A program made the position numbers and the translations under genes. A DNA stretch of 64,000 bases from Thermomicrobiales bacterium (GTDB lineage: Bacteria; Chloroflexota; Chloroflexia; Thermomicrobiales; CFX8). Location: the NCBI GenBank assembly GCA_037045155.1, contig JBAOIG010000003.1, positions 124,001 through 188,000 on the forward strand, written 5' to 3'. Under the pieces are notes generated by a model. It saw nothing but the letters and a program-made list of their open reading frames with translations. It ran no database searches and was not told the origin of the DNA. This document shows, piece by piece, positions 35,416-45,259 of the stretch; the first letter of the stretch is position 1, and every line of letters starts with the position of its first letter.

Positions 35416-36579
35416 ATGGACTTCCGGCTCACCGACGAGCAGCAGGCCGCGCGTGATCTGGCGCGCGAGTTCGCGGAACGTGAGATCGTGCCGGTCGCTG
35501 CCGAGTACGACCTGCAACACAAGTTCCCCCGCGACATCATCGACAAGGCCCAGCAGGCGGGGTTGACCTCGCTCACCGTGCCGGAGGAATACGGCGGCGC
35601 GGGCGCGACGCTCTCCACGCTGGCTATCGCATCCGAGCAATTCGGCTGGGGCTGCGCCGGGATCGCGACATCGCTCGGCATCAACACCCTGACATCAGAT
35701 CCGATTCTGATTGCGGGGAGTCACGAGCAGAAGCGCGAATATCTCGGGCGAATGGCGAGCGGGACGCTTGGCGCGTATGCGCTGACCGAGCCGGCCGCCG
35801 GCTCGGACGTTGCATCGCTGGCAACTCGCGCGCGCCGGGTCGGCGATGACTATGTCCTGAACGGCAGCAAGATCTGGATCTCTAACGCGCCGCATGCCGA
35901 GTTCTTCGTCGTCTTCGCCAAGACCGATCCGGATGCCGGCCGCAACGGGATCAGCGCATTCATCGTCGAGCGTGACACGCCCGGGGTCGATGTCGGCAAC
36001 CCGTTGCCGAAGCTCGGCCAGCGAGCGTCGCATGCTTCAGAGATCTTCTTCAACGATGTCGCGGTGCCAGCCGCGAATCGGCTCGGTAACGAGGGCGACG
36101 GCTTTCTGATCGCGATGGGCGTCTTCGATCGTTCCCGACCGATGATCTCGGCCATCGCCGTCGGCGTGATTCAGCGCTGCCTCGATGAGTCACTGACCTG
36201 GGCGATGGAGCGGGTGACGATGGGTCAGCCGATCATCAGGCACCAACTGGTTGCTGCCAAAATTGCAGAGATGGGAATGCGGGCCGAAGCGGCGCGTCTG
36301 CTGACCTACCAGGCATCGTCGCTCTACGACGCCGGCGAGCGAAATACCCTCGCCGCCTCGTATGCCAAGGCGTTCTCGGCTGACGGCGCGATGTGGGCCG
36401 CCACCGAAGCGATCCAGATCTTTGGCGGCAGTGGATATTCCGAGGAGTTCCCGGTCGCCAAGCTGTTCCGCGACGCGAAGCTGCTGCAAATTTACGAGGG
36501 CACCAGCGAGATCCAGCGAGTGATCATGGCGCGCGAGCTCGTGCGCGAACGCGGCCGAAGCGCCCCGGGGCGCCGTTAA
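35416..36579 (+). CDS. Acyl-CoA dehydrogenase
   Basis: 387 residues, full length. FAD enzyme introducing the trans-2 double bond in acyl-CoA, passing electrons to ETF. Signatures: YALTEPAAGSDVASLATRA, and near the end QIFGGSGYSEEFPVAKLFRDAKLLQIYEGTSEIQR, where Glu361 of YEGT is the catalytic base. AAGGGAGA precedes the ATG. First gene of a four-enzyme fatty-acid oxidation cluster; ETF genes are not in the window. Confidence 0.95.
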   Translation: MDFRLTDEQQAARDLAREFAEREIVPVAAEYDLQHKFPRDIIDKAQQAGLTSLTVPEEYGGAGATLSTLAIASEQFGWGCAGIATSLGINTLTSDPILIAGSHEQKREYLGRMASGTLGAYALTEPAAGSDVASLATRARRVGDDYVLNGSKIWISNAPHAEFFVVFAKTDPDAGRNGISAFIVERDTPGVDVGNPLPKLGQRASHASEIFFNDVAVPAANRLGNEGDGFLIAMGVFDRSRPMISAIAVGVIQRCLDESLTWAMERVTMGQPIIRHQLVAAKIAEMGMRAEAARLLTYQASSLYDAGERNTLAASYAKAFSADGAMWAATEAIQIFGGSGYSEEFPVAKLFRDAKLLQIYEGTSEIQRVIMARELVRERGRSAPGRR

Positions 36580-36761
36580 CCGGGGCGCGTATCTCGACTT
36601 CCCGGCGTGGCGCGTGCCGTATCGTGCGGGCATCCATCAACGCAACCGGTCGTCGGTGAGAGCAGGTCGAAGCAAGGCAGACACCTACCTGACCCCACCG
36701 AACAGTCCCAGATAATCCGGCGTCAGGTCGCGCGTTGGCGCGAGTGGAGAGGAGTCTGGCA

Positions 36762-39068
36762 ATGCGGATCAGGTCCATCGGCGTCGTCGGAGCGGGCACG
36801 ATGGGCAGCGGGATCGCCGCGCTGGCAGCGTCGGCCGGCATCCCTGTCGTCCTCCTTGATATACCCGGCGAGCGGGATCGCAACGAGCCGGCCAAACGTG
36901 GGCTCCAGCGTGCGCTCAAGGCGCGGCCACCCGCGTTCATGGATCCGAAACGCGCCGGGCTGATTGCGGTCGGCAACTTCGAAGATGACCTGGATCTGCT
37001 TGCGCGCTGCGACTGGGTGATCGAGGCCGTCATTGAGGAGCTCGGCCCCAAACGCGCGCTATTCGATCGGCTGACGCCAATCCTCGCCCCGGGCACGATC
37101 GTCTCGTCGAATACCTCCGGCATACCGATGCGTCTGCTCGTTGAGGGCCGTGACGAGGCGTTCCGGCGGCGCTTCCTGGGCGCGCACTTCTTCAACCCGC
37201 CGCGCTACCTGCATCTGCTGGAAGTCATCCCCACCCCGGAGACCGATCCTGACGTCGTCGAGACGATCGAACAGTTCGCTACCCTCGTCCTCGGCAAGGG
37301 CGTTGTCCGGGCGAAGGATGTGCCGGGGTTCATCGGTAACCGGCTGGGCATCTACGGGATGATCCAGGCGATCAGATTGATGGAGCGTTTCGGCCTCACC
37401 ATTGACGAGGTAGACGCGCTGACCGGAGAGCTGATCGGCAGACCGCGTTCGGCCACCTTCCGCACGGCCGATCTCTCGGGTCTGGATATTCTCAAGCACG
37501 TCGCGGACGGCCTCTCCGCGGCAACCGGGAACGACTACCGCCTCCCCGTCTGGGTCGAGGATCTGGTCGCGCGGGGCAGCCTCGGCGAGAAGACCGGCGT
37601 CGGCTTCTACCGGCGCGAAGGCCGGGACATTCTGACGCTCGATCCGGCCACGATGGAGTATCACCCCCGGGCCGAGACCCGCTCGCCCGAGCTCGGCGCG
37701 CTTTCCCGCCGGCCACTCCAGGAACGCCTCCGTCAGTCGCTGGATCTACCTGGGCCGCACGGCGAGTTTCTGCGGACTCTGTTCCTGACGACCGCTCACG
37801 AGACACTGACCCTGGCGCCCGATCTGGCGTGGGACATCCCGTCGATAGACCGTGCGCTGGAGTGGGGCTTTGGCTGGGAACTGGGACCGTTTCGGCAGAT
37901 GGATGCCGTCGGTCTGGCGGTAGTCCGCGCTGGCCTCGGAGATGCTGGATTGGACGAGCCAGACTTGCTGCGCTCGGCGGGAGATGGCTTCTACGCCAGT
38001 GAGGGCGGCCGGGAGACCTACCGCGGCTTCGATGGCGCGCCGGCCCCGTTGCCGGAGCGCCCGGGCGTCGTCAGCCTGACACGCCTGAAGGGGGCGGGCG
38101 CGGTGTTGCGCGACGGAGACGATGCGTCGCTTGTCGACCTCGGTGACGGCGTCGTGATGCTGGAGCTGCACTCGAAGCTGAACACGCTCGGCGAGGGGAC
38201 GTTTGCCGTTCTCCGCGACGGGCTCGACCTGATCGAACGCCAGGGCTACGCTGGCCTGGTGATTGGCAGTGATGATGCGCGCGCCTTTTCGGCTGGCGCC
38301 AACCTCGTGCCGGTCGCGCATCTGGCCCAACAGGGGGATTGGGCAGCGCTGGAGAATCTCGTTGCCGGGTTCCAGCAGGCGACGATGAGCCTGCGGCGCG
38401 CACCGTTCCCGGTCGTCTCGGCGGCATTCGGGCTGACGCTCGGTGGCGGCGCGGAGATCGCAATGCATAGCGACCGTGTGCAGGCTGCCGGAGAGCTGGC
38501 GATGGGCCTGGTCGAGTTCGGTGTTGGCCTGATCCCGGCCGGCGGCGGGACCAAGGAATTGCTGGCTCGCTTCACTGAAGATCTGTCCCCGTATCTCGAA
38601 GCTGATCCATTCGAGGCCGCCCGCCGAGCGTTCACGTTGATCACGCTGGCGCAGACGAGTTCCAGCGCGCTGGAGGCTCGCTCGATGGGCTTCTTGCGGC
38701 CGCAGGACGGGATCACGATGAACAGGGACCGACTGATCGGCGACGCGAAGGCAGTCGTGCTGGCGCTTGCGCCCGGCTACGTCGCTCCGGTCGATCGGCG
38801 CTTCCAGGCGCTTGGGCGCGACGCGCTTGGCAACCTGCGGTATGCCATCTACGCCTTTCGCGAGGCGGGGCAGGCGAGCGCGCACGACGCGGTTATCGGC
38901 GAGAAGCTGGCCTGGGTGCTATCGGCCGGCGACGGGCCCCCGCGCGAGGTCGGTGAGCAGGACATTCTCGACTTCGAGCGCGAGGCGTTCCTGAGCTTGC
39001 TTGGGACCGAGAAGACGCAACAACGAATAGCCCACACACTGCAGACAGGGAAGCCGCTGCGGAACTGA
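36762..39068 (+). CDS. FadN-type 3-hydroxyacyl-CoA dehydrogenase / enoyl-CoA hydratase
   Basis: 768 residues. The order is dehydrogenase first (NAD Rossmann motif GVVGAGTMGSG at 7-17; C-terminal dehydrogenase domain with NRLGIYGMIQA), then a crotonase half with DDARAFSAGANL and LTLGGGAEIAMHSDRVQA forming the oxyanion hole. That order is the FadN/Gram-positive type, the reverse of E. coli FadB. Hydrates enoyl-CoA and oxidises the product. GAGAGGAG sets the ATG at 36762. Second gene of the cluster, with a 182-bp gap after the dehydrogenase. Confidence 0.93.
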   Translation: MRIRSIGVVGAGTMGSGIAALAASAGIPVVLLDIPGERDRNEPAKRGLQRALKARPPAFMDPKRAGLIAVGNFEDDLDLLARCDWVIEAVIEELGPKRALFDRLTPILAPGTIVSSNTSGIPMRLLVEGRDEAFRRRFLGAHFFNPPRYLHLLEVIPTPETDPDVVETIEQFATLVLGKGVVRAKDVPGFIGNRLGIYGMIQAIRLMERFGLTIDEVDALTGELIGRPRSATFRTADLSGLDILKHVADGLSAATGNDYRLPVWVEDLVARGSLGEKTGVGFYRREGRDILTLDPATMEYHPRAETRSPELGALSRRPLQERLRQSLDLPGPHGEFLRTLFLTTAHETLTLAPDLAWDIPSIDRALEWGFGWELGPFRQMDAVGLAVVRAGLGDAGLDEPDLLRSAGDGFYASEGGRETYRGFDGAPAPLPERPGVVSLTRLKGAGAVLRDGDDASLVDLGDGVVMLELHSKLNTLGEGTFAVLRDGLDLIERQGYAGLVIGSDDARAFSAGANLVPVAHLAQQGDWAALENLVAGFQQATMSLRRAPFPVVSAAFGLTLGGGAEIAMHSDRVQAAGELAMGLVEFGVGLIPAGGGTKELLARFTEDLSPYLEADPFEAARRAFTLITLAQTSSSALEARSMGFLRPQDGITMNRDRLIGDAKAVVLALAPGYVAPVDRRFQALGRDALGNLRYAIYAFREAGQASAHDAVIGEKLAWVLSAGDGPPREVGEQDILDFEREAFLSLLGTEKTQQRIAHTLQTGKPLRN

Positions 39069-39098
39069 GCCCGCAGCTCGCACAGCAGGGAGAGGCAG

Positions 39099-40274
39099 AT
39101 GCGCGAGGCAGTCATCGTCAGCGCGATGCGCAGTCCGACCGGCAGAGGAAGGGCGGATGGAGCGCTTGCCAGCGTCCACCCCATCGACCTTGCCGCGACG
39201 GTGATGCGCGCAGCGGTTGATCGGGCCGGGATCGAGCCGGAAGCGATCGAGGATGTTCTCTGGGGATGCGCGTTTCCGGAGGCCGGCCAAGGGCTGAACA
39301 TCGCCCGGCTTGCGCTTCTGCGGGCCGGCATGCCGGTCGAGACGACCGGCGCGACCATCAATCGGTTCTGCTCCTCGGGCCTGCAGACGATCGCGATGGG
39401 CGCGCAGTCGATCATGACCGGCATGGCCGATGTTGTACTGGCCGGCGGGGTCGAGATGATGAGCCAGGTGCCGATGTCTGGCTACCATGCCCGGCTCAAC
39501 CCCGAGATCACCAAGGACTATATCGGGATGGGCTTTACTGCGGAGCGAGTTGCCGAGCGCTGGGGCATCACGCGGAATCAGCAGGACGAGTATGCCTACC
39601 ACAGCCAGCGCAAGGCCGCCGAGGCGTGGCAGCGTGATGCCTTCGCCGATGAGCTCGTGATCATTCCGGCGCCACGCTACATCTGGCATGGCGTCGAGCG
39701 AGAGATCGAGGATGTGCCGGTGCGCCGCGACGAAACGATGCGGCCGGATACGACACTGGAGGGGTTGGCGAAGCTGCGCCCGGCATTCAAGGCCACCGGC
39801 GCGGTGACCGCCGGGAACGCCAGCCCGTTTAGCGACGGCTCAGCAGCGGTCGTGCTGATGAGCCGCGAGGACGCCGAAGCGCGTGGATTGGAGGTGCTGG
39901 CGCGGTTCGTCGGTTTCGCCACCGCGGGTGTCGATCCGGACATCATGGGTATCGGGCCATCCAAGGCGGTGCCGAAGCTGCTCGGCCGCCTCGGCATGAC
40001 GCTCGATGATATCGACCTGATCGAGTTCAACGAGGCGTTTGCCGCCCAGGTACTGGCGGTGACCCATGATCTGGAGCTTCAGCCGGAAAAGATCAACGTC
40101 AACGGCGGCGCAATCGCGCTCGGTCACCCGCTGGGCGCGACGGGCGCGAAGCTGACCACCAGCCTGATCCATGAGCTGCGTCGTCGGGGTGGTGGCACTG
40201 GCCTGGTCACGATGTGTGTCGGTGGTGGCATGGGCGCGGCTGCCATCCTGGAGGTCTACGGCGCGGGCGCGTAG
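39099..40274 (+). CDS. fadA: Acetyl-CoA acyltransferase (3-ketoacyl-CoA thiolase)
   Basis: 391 residues. The full catalytic set is visible: Cys91 (NRFCSSGLQ) forms the acyl-enzyme, His343 (GHPLGATGA) and Cys373 (MCVGGGMG) act as bases. It cleaves 3-ketoacyl-CoA with CoA to end each beta-oxidation round. Spacing to the FadN-type gene is 30 bp, so they are cotranscribed. Confidence 0.96.
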   Translation: MREAVIVSAMRSPTGRGRADGALASVHPIDLAATVMRAAVDRAGIEPEAIEDVLWGCAFPEAGQGLNIARLALLRAGMPVETTGATINRFCSSGLQTIAMGAQSIMTGMADVVLAGGVEMMSQVPMSGYHARLNPEITKDYIGMGFTAERVAERWGITRNQQDEYAYHSQRKAAEAWQRDAFADELVIIPAPRYIWHGVEREIEDVPVRRDETMRPDTTLEGLAKLRPAFKATGAVTAGNASPFSDGSAAVVLMSREDAEARGLEVLARFVGFATAGVDPDIMGIGPSKAVPKLLGRLGMTLDDIDLIEFNEAFAAQVLAVTHDLELQPEKINVNGGAIALGHPLGATGAKLTTSLIHELRRRGGGTGLVTMCVGGGMGAAAILEVYGAGA

Positions 40275-40328
40275 CATGGCCGGCCAGTCGGAGAGTCATC
40301 GGCACTCGCAGTCTCGAGGAGGGTCTCT

Positions 40329-41945
40329 ATGCAGGGTCTCATGATGGACTATCAGCTGACTCTCGATGCGGTGTTACGTCGCGCCGAGACGTTCTTCGGC
40401 AGCAAGGAGATCGTAACCCGCCTGCCGGACCGCTCGATCCACCGCTACACCTACACCGACATGGTGCGTCGCACTCGCCAGCTCGCCCTGGCGCTCGCCG
40501 ATCTCGGAGTCCAGCCGGGTGACCGGGTTGCAACGTTGGCCTGGAACCACCATCAGCATCTGGAAGCCTATTTCGGCATCCCGATCATGGGCGCGGTTCT
40601 GCACACGCTCAACCTGCGACTTCCGGCCGAGGACCTGGTCTATATCGTGAATCACGCCAACGACCGCGTGCTGCTGGTGGATCAGGTCCTGCTCCCGCTG
40701 GTCGAGCGCATTCGCAGCAACAGCCACATCGAGCACGTTATCGTCATCGGGGCGGACGGCGCTGCGCCCGAGGGGATGCTGAGCTACGAGCAATTCATCG
40801 AAGGCTTTGATGCCGACACGTTCGTGCAGCCCGCGCTCGACGAGGAGCAGGCAGCAGCGATGTGCTACAGCTCTGGCACGACCGGCCGGCCCAAGGGCGC
40901 GGTCTACTCGCACCGCGCGCTGGTCCTGCACTCGTTCGCGTCGGCGATGGCGGACACGCTGGGTGTCCGAGAGCGCGATACGGTCCTGCCGGTCGTGCCG
41001 ATGTTCCACGTCAACGCCTGGGGCCTGCCGTTTACTTCGACGATGGTCGGCGCGAAGCAGGTGATGCCCGGTCCGTTCCTCGATCCGGCCAGCCTGCTTG
41101 AGCTCTACCAACAGGAGCGAGTGACCATCACCGCCGGGGTGCCGACGATCTGGCTCGGCCTGCTGCAGATGCTGGACAAGGATCCCACCGCCTGGGATCT
41201 CTCCAGCCTGCGAGTGCTGCTGGTGGGCGGACAGGCCGCGCCGAAGAGCATGATCCAGGGGTTCCGCGACCGGCACGGGCTGGAGGTCGTCCATGCCTGG
41301 GGCATGACCGAGACGTCGCCGCTCGGCTCCGTCGCCGTGCTGTCGTCCGAGATGGACAACCTCTCGGTTGCCGAGCAGGATGTCTACCGGGCGACTCAGG
41401 GTCGGCCGGCGGCATTTGTCGAGATTCGCGCCCGGGGCGAGGAGGGACTCCTCCCGTGGGATGGCGCGTCGATGGGCGAGCTGGAGGTGCGCGGGCCGTG
41501 GGTCGCCGCGCATTACTACAATAATCCCGATGCCGAGGAGTCGTTCACCGAGGATGGCTGGTTCCGCACCGGCGATATCGTGACGATCAATTCGGCCGGC
41601 TACATCCAGATCCAGGACCGCGCGAAGGACGTGGTGAAGTCCGGTGGCGAGTGGATCAGCTCGGTCGCGTTGGAGAACGCACTGATGGGCCATCCGGCGG
41701 TTGCCGAGGCGGCCGTCTTTGCCGTGCCAGACCCGCGTTGGCTCGAACGACCGATGGCGGTCGTCGTGCTGCGCGAGGGGGCGTCAGTCGAGCCGGAAGC
41801 GCTGCGCGAATATCTCTCGGGGGAGTTCCCGCGCTGGTGGCTGCCGGATCGGATCGAATTCATCGAGGCGATCCCACGCACATCGACGGGCAAGTTCCAG
41901 AAGTCGGTGCTCCGCGAACAATATGGCGGCGCGTCCGCGTCCTAA
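40329..41945 (+). CDS. Long-chain fatty acid-CoA ligase
   Basis: 538 residues. Adenylate-forming enzyme: YSSGTTGRPKGAVYSH is the P-loop, HAWGMTETSP and GWFRTGDIVTIN follow, and RTSTGKFQKSVLR carries the catalytic Lys of the C-terminal lid. It activates fatty acids as acyl-CoA and so supplies the three genes just upstream. GAGGAGGG lies 5 nt before the ATG. Medium-chain or 3-methylthiopropionyl specificity cannot be excluded. Confidence 0.94.
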   Translation: MQGLMMDYQLTLDAVLRRAETFFGSKEIVTRLPDRSIHRYTYTDMVRRTRQLALALADLGVQPGDRVATLAWNHHQHLEAYFGIPIMGAVLHTLNLRLPAEDLVYIVNHANDRVLLVDQVLLPLVERIRSNSHIEHVIVIGADGAAPEGMLSYEQFIEGFDADTFVQPALDEEQAAAMCYSSGTTGRPKGAVYSHRALVLHSFASAMADTLGVRERDTVLPVVPMFHVNAWGLPFTSTMVGAKQVMPGPFLDPASLLELYQQERVTITAGVPTIWLGLLQMLDKDPTAWDLSSLRVLLVGGQAAPKSMIQGFRDRHGLEVVHAWGMTETSPLGSVAVLSSEMDNLSVAEQDVYRATQGRPAAFVEIRARGEEGLLPWDGASMGELEVRGPWVAAHYYNNPDAEESFTEDGWFRTGDIVTINSAGYIQIQDRAKDVVKSGGEWISSVALENALMGHPAVAEAAVFAVPDPRWLERPMAVVVLREGASVEPEALREYLSGEFPRWWLPDRIEFIEAIPRTSTGKFQKSVLREQYGGASAS

Positions 41946-41963
41946 GAAGACCCTGGCGTAGAC

Positions 41964-42743
41964 CTACTCGTCGTCGAGCGGCGCGGCCGGGGCGTAGCCC
42001 CAGGTCTTGCCCTCGGCGGCGAGGGCTGCTTTGCGCTCTGCCCAGTAGCGGTTGGTGCGGTAGAGGCTCTGGAAGGTGCCGGCGTCGCTCCAGAAGCCGT
42101 CCAGCTCGACCCAGCGTAGCGCGCCAGCGCGCAGGTAGAAGTTGTTGACGTCGGTGATCTCCAGCTCGCCGCGGTTTGATGGCTCCAGCTGGCGGATCAG
42201 ATCGAACACCTGCTCGTCGAAGATATACAGGCCGGTGACGGCGAAGTCGCTCTGTGGGTTGCTCGGCTTCTCCTCGATCCTCGCGATCCTGCCGGGATCG
42301 GCCGGGTCGAAGACGGGGCAGCCGAACCGCTCGGGATCGGGGACGCGCTTGAGAAACAGCATCGCGCCGCCGTCAAACTCCTCGACGACAGGTCGGATAT
42401 CGGCGTCGGTGGTGTTGTCGCCGAGGATGACGCAGGCCGGCTCGCCATCGGCGAATTCCTCGCAGAGGCTGAGCGCCTCGGCAATGCCGCCCTCGTTCTC
42501 CTGGAACGTGTACTCCAGGTGGCGGATGCCGAACTGGCGTCCGGTCCGTAGCACCGGCAGGAAGTGGCCGGCGTGTGGCCCACCGGTGACAACCATAATG
42601 TCGTCGATGCCGGCCGAGACCAGCGTTGTGATCGGGTAGTAGATCATCGGCTGATCGTAGACCGGCAGCAGATGCTTGTTGGTCGCGTAGGTCAACGGAT
42701 AGAGCCGGCTGCCAAGCCCGCCGGCAAGGATGATCCCCTTCAC
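41964..42743 (-). CDS. RmlA-like glucose-1-phosphate thymidylyltransferase
   Basis: 259 residues. Starts with the nucleotidyltransferase signature LAGGLGSRLYPLTYATNKHLLPVYD, then ILGDNTTD (metal-binding Asp region) and EEKPSNPQSDFAVTGLYIFD. It makes an NDP-sugar from a sugar-1-phosphate. GGAGGGG before the GTG at 42743 sets the start. It is shorter than E. coli RmlA (~290), the short form found in archaea and Chloroflexota. Convergent with the acyl-CoA ligase gene. Confidence 0.87.
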   Translation of the reverse strand: MKGIILAGGLGSRLYPLTYATNKHLLPVYDQPMIYYPITTLVSAGIDDIMVVTGGPHAGHFLPVLRTGRQFGIRHLEYTFQENEGGIAEALSLCEEFADGEPACVILGDNTTDADIRPVVEEFDGGAMLFLKRVPDPERFGCPVFDPADPGRIARIEEKPSNPQSDFAVTGLYIFDEQVFDLIRQLEPSNRGELEITDVNNFYLRAGALRWVELDGFWSDAGTFQSLYRTNRYWAERKAALAAEGKTWGYAPAAPLDDE

Positions 42744-42759
42744 GATGCCCCTCCGTGGC

Positions 42760-42981
42760 CTACTGGTCGCGCTCGACCCGTCGCACCAGCCGAAAGCCGC
42801 CATAGGCGATTGCCGCGCCGATGATCGTCCCGAGGATCTGCTTCCACCCGAAGCCAGTGTCCGGCCGGCCGAGCGCCAGTGGGTCGGCAAACAGCGACGC
42901 CAGCATGACGAGGACGCCGATGATGAGCACGGCGTAGGCGGCAAACGCCAACTGGTCTCGCAACGCCTCTCGCTCCCTCAA
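42760..42981 (-). CDS. Small two-helix membrane protein
   Basis: 73 residues from a TTG start: two transmembrane helices (about 10-34 and 47-66) and an Arg/Glu-rich C-terminus (RRVERDQ). It ends 16 bp before the RmlA-like gene. A start at a later TTG preceded by GAGAGG is equally possible. Function unknown. Confidence 0.5.
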   Translation of the reverse strand: MREREALRDQLAFAAYAVLIIGVLVMLASLFADPLALGRPDTGFGWKQILGTIIGAAIAYGGFRLVRRVERDQ

Positions 42982-43047
42982 CCATAGATATGCCGGTTCG
43001 GTCGCCGGCCGGAGTATAGCAGGGCGTCGGCGGTCGGACTGAGACGA

Positions 43048-43078
43048 CGACGCCCCCGCCTGGCCGGCGGGGGCGTCG
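43048..43078 (-). terminator. Strong GC hairpin after the propeller protein gene
   Basis: A perfect 13-bp stem CGACGCCCCCGCC / GGCGGGGGCGTCG with a 5-nt loop, 22 nt beyond the stop of the minus-strand gene at 43101. It lacks a T-run, as is common for GC-rich genomes. Confidence 0.7.
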
Positions 43079-43100
43079 CATGCTTCGTGTGGATCGGCTG

Positions 43101-44840
43101 TTACGGGTTGACCTTGATCACCTGCCCCATCCCCGGCATCACGCCGAAGTTGGAGATGTAGATCGAGTCATCCGGGCCGATTGCGATGCCGGTTGGCGCG
43201 ATCAGGCCGGTCGTCATGACGGTCGTCTTGTGTCCGTCAGGGGAGACCTTGATCAGCGCGCCGGTTGCGGACGCCGGGTTACTCGGATCGGCAGCAAGCA
43301 GCCCGCCCTTGGTCATCTCAAGGACGTACATGTTGCCGTGGCTGTCGAACGCAACGCCGAGGATGTTGGTGAAACCATCCGCGTAGACGGTCTGTTCACC
43401 TGGCCCGGCAACACGCCAGACGCGCGCCATACCGAGCGAGAACGGGAAGCCGGTCAGCTCGCCCACGTAGTAGGCGCCATCCGGTCCCTGGACAACACCG
43501 GTCGGGACGGCCTGCATCGGGATCTGAACGCCCGGAGGCATGCCGAGGAACGGCGGCGGAGTCACCATCCGATTCGGGAACACGCCGAGCGTTTCGTAGG
43601 TCGTGTCCTCCGCGCCTGTGCCCGGGTGGACGGCGATGAGATTGTTCCCGCCCGCGTCGGAGACGACGAAGCCACTTTCCGTCGCGACCAGTGAGAATGG
43701 GTTGGAGTCGATGCCGGTGCCGGACGGATCGGTGTTCTGCCACTCGGACGCGTCAGCGATGCTGTGCCACGTGCCGTCGCTATTGACTGCGACGATCGTG
43801 CCGAAGCTCTTCGCGAGCTCACCAACCAGCGGGACGCCGACAGTTGTGCGGTTGTCAGGCTTCGACCCGAGGCCGATCACGGCGTAGATCTGGCCATTGT
43901 CACCCACGACGACATCGTGTGGGCCCGTCGGGTCCTCGCCGAAATCGACTGAGGGAAGGCCCGTTACAAATTGCGTCTGCACGCCATTGGCGACCTTCGT
44001 GATCGCGCCGGTTGCGCCTGCGCAGACGTGGACTGCGTCGTGGCCCTCGCCGATATCAACGCAATTGGGGCCGGCTGTGCCAGCTTCGGCCACATAGACG
44101 GTGCCGTCAGCTGTGACGGTCAGTCCGCGTGGGCTGGTCAGACCGGTAGCGATGACCTGGGACTGAACCGGCGGCGTCAGGATTTCCGCGCCAACACGGC
44201 GCAGCAGAACCTGCGAGTCGGCCGGATTGTCCGGGTGATACTCGAAGACGGCGCGCTCGAACCACTGGGTCAGCACTGTGTCGCCGTCAGGGTTGAGCTC
44301 CATCATCGGCTCGGATAGCGGGTAGCCGAAGAGCATCAGTGATTCGCGGAACGTGATGCTTGAGTCACCCAGGTCGATCCCGTGGCTGGACCAGTAATTC
44401 CAGAACATCGGCGCGATCGCGTGTCCGGTGACCGCGAAGTAGTTGTCCGCGCTCGGGTCAGCCTTGGGGAACGACCACCAGTCGCGCCCTTCCTGTGTGA
44501 GGATCTGCGCGCCAAGCCGGCCGAAGAGGACGGCGAAGACGGTGCCCTGATTCTCCGGGTGCAGCTCGAAGCGCTGGCGCTCGAAGTACTGGACGAGCAG
44601 CGGCTGGCCAGTGTCAGGGTTTGTCTCTTGGTGCGCGTCGGAGAGGGGATAACCGAAGACGGGGATTCCACCGTTAGCATTCCAGAATTGGAGGAATTCG
44701 CCGCAGATACTGAAGCCGGTGGTATCGAATTCCTGGCAATCCGCGCCCTGAGCAGATGAAGACTCTGCAGAAGCAGCGAATGGCAGCAGGAACGCGAGCA
44801 TCGACGCGGCGGCAATCATTGATACGAGCCGGCGTGCCAT
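43101..44840 (-). CDS. Secreted two-module protein ending in ScyD/NHL-like beta-propeller
   Basis: 579 residues. Signal peptide (about 1-26, MARRLVSMIAAASMLAFLLP). Then two FGYPL modules: GGIPVFGYPLSDA...VQYFERQRFELHPE and LMLFGYPLSEP...TQWFERAVFEYHPD. The remainder (about 215-579) has repeated blades such as GLTSPRGLTVTADGTVYVAEAG and GLIAPTGIAIGPDDSIYISN, matching the ScyD/ScyE-NHL propeller type. The ATG at 44840 is used because AAAGGA lies before it; an ATG five codons up has no site. The upstream gap and lack of neighbours suggest a single-gene unit. Confidence 0.85.
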   Translation of the reverse strand: MARRLVSMIAAASMLAFLLPFAASAESSSAQGADCQEFDTTGFSICGEFLQFWNANGGIPVFGYPLSDAHQETNPDTGQPLLVQYFERQRFELHPENQGTVFAVLFGRLGAQILTQEGRDWWSFPKADPSADNYFAVTGHAIAPMFWNYWSSHGIDLGDSSITFRESLMLFGYPLSEPMMELNPDGDTVLTQWFERAVFEYHPDNPADSQVLLRRVGAEILTPPVQSQVIATGLTSPRGLTVTADGTVYVAEAGTAGPNCVDIGEGHDAVHVCAGATGAITKVANGVQTQFVTGLPSVDFGEDPTGPHDVVVGDNGQIYAVIGLGSKPDNRTTVGVPLVGELAKSFGTIVAVNSDGTWHSIADASEWQNTDPSGTGIDSNPFSLVATESGFVVSDAGGNNLIAVHPGTGAEDTTYETLGVFPNRMVTPPPFLGMPPGVQIPMQAVPTGVVQGPDGAYYVGELTGFPFSLGMARVWRVAGPGEQTVYADGFTNILGVAFDSHGNMYVLEMTKGGLLAADPSNPASATGALIKVSPDGHKTTVMTTGLIAPTGIAIGPDDSIYISNFGVMPGMGQVIKVNP

Positions 44841-45259
44841 ACGTATTCCTTTCATCCAGGAGAGATGACAGAGCTCGCCCCGTAGACCAGCAACTGGCCC
44901 GGCTGTATTCCCCCCCCTTTCACGAGGCGACGATGCGCGTTCGCGCGACCGAATTCAACGCCTCGTAGTGTGGTGTGGATTCATTCGCGTGTCGCTGTAC
45001 GATTGGGCATCCAACCTGCCCATAAGTACAGGTGTGCCCGGTCGACACTCTCACGCTACGCCCGGATAGCTATTCTGTCAATTACTGGTTGTGCCAATGT
45101 TCTGAAGATATTCTCAGATTCCAGCCAGAACGTCATCCGCCGCTTGCATGTGGCCGATGGATACAGGCGTTGGATGCCCGTTCGCTCACCTGCCGTGTTG
45201 GTCGGGGTACGTCAGTTCTTGATCACTATCTGCGTAGCCTGCGGGCTGAGTGTCGATGG
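44841..45259. other. Non-coding gap, 419 bp
   Basis: Slightly lower GC, with short frames but none with both a start site and codon bias. No hairpin or RNA gene recognised. It should include the promoter of the minus-strand propeller gene. Confidence 0.4.
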
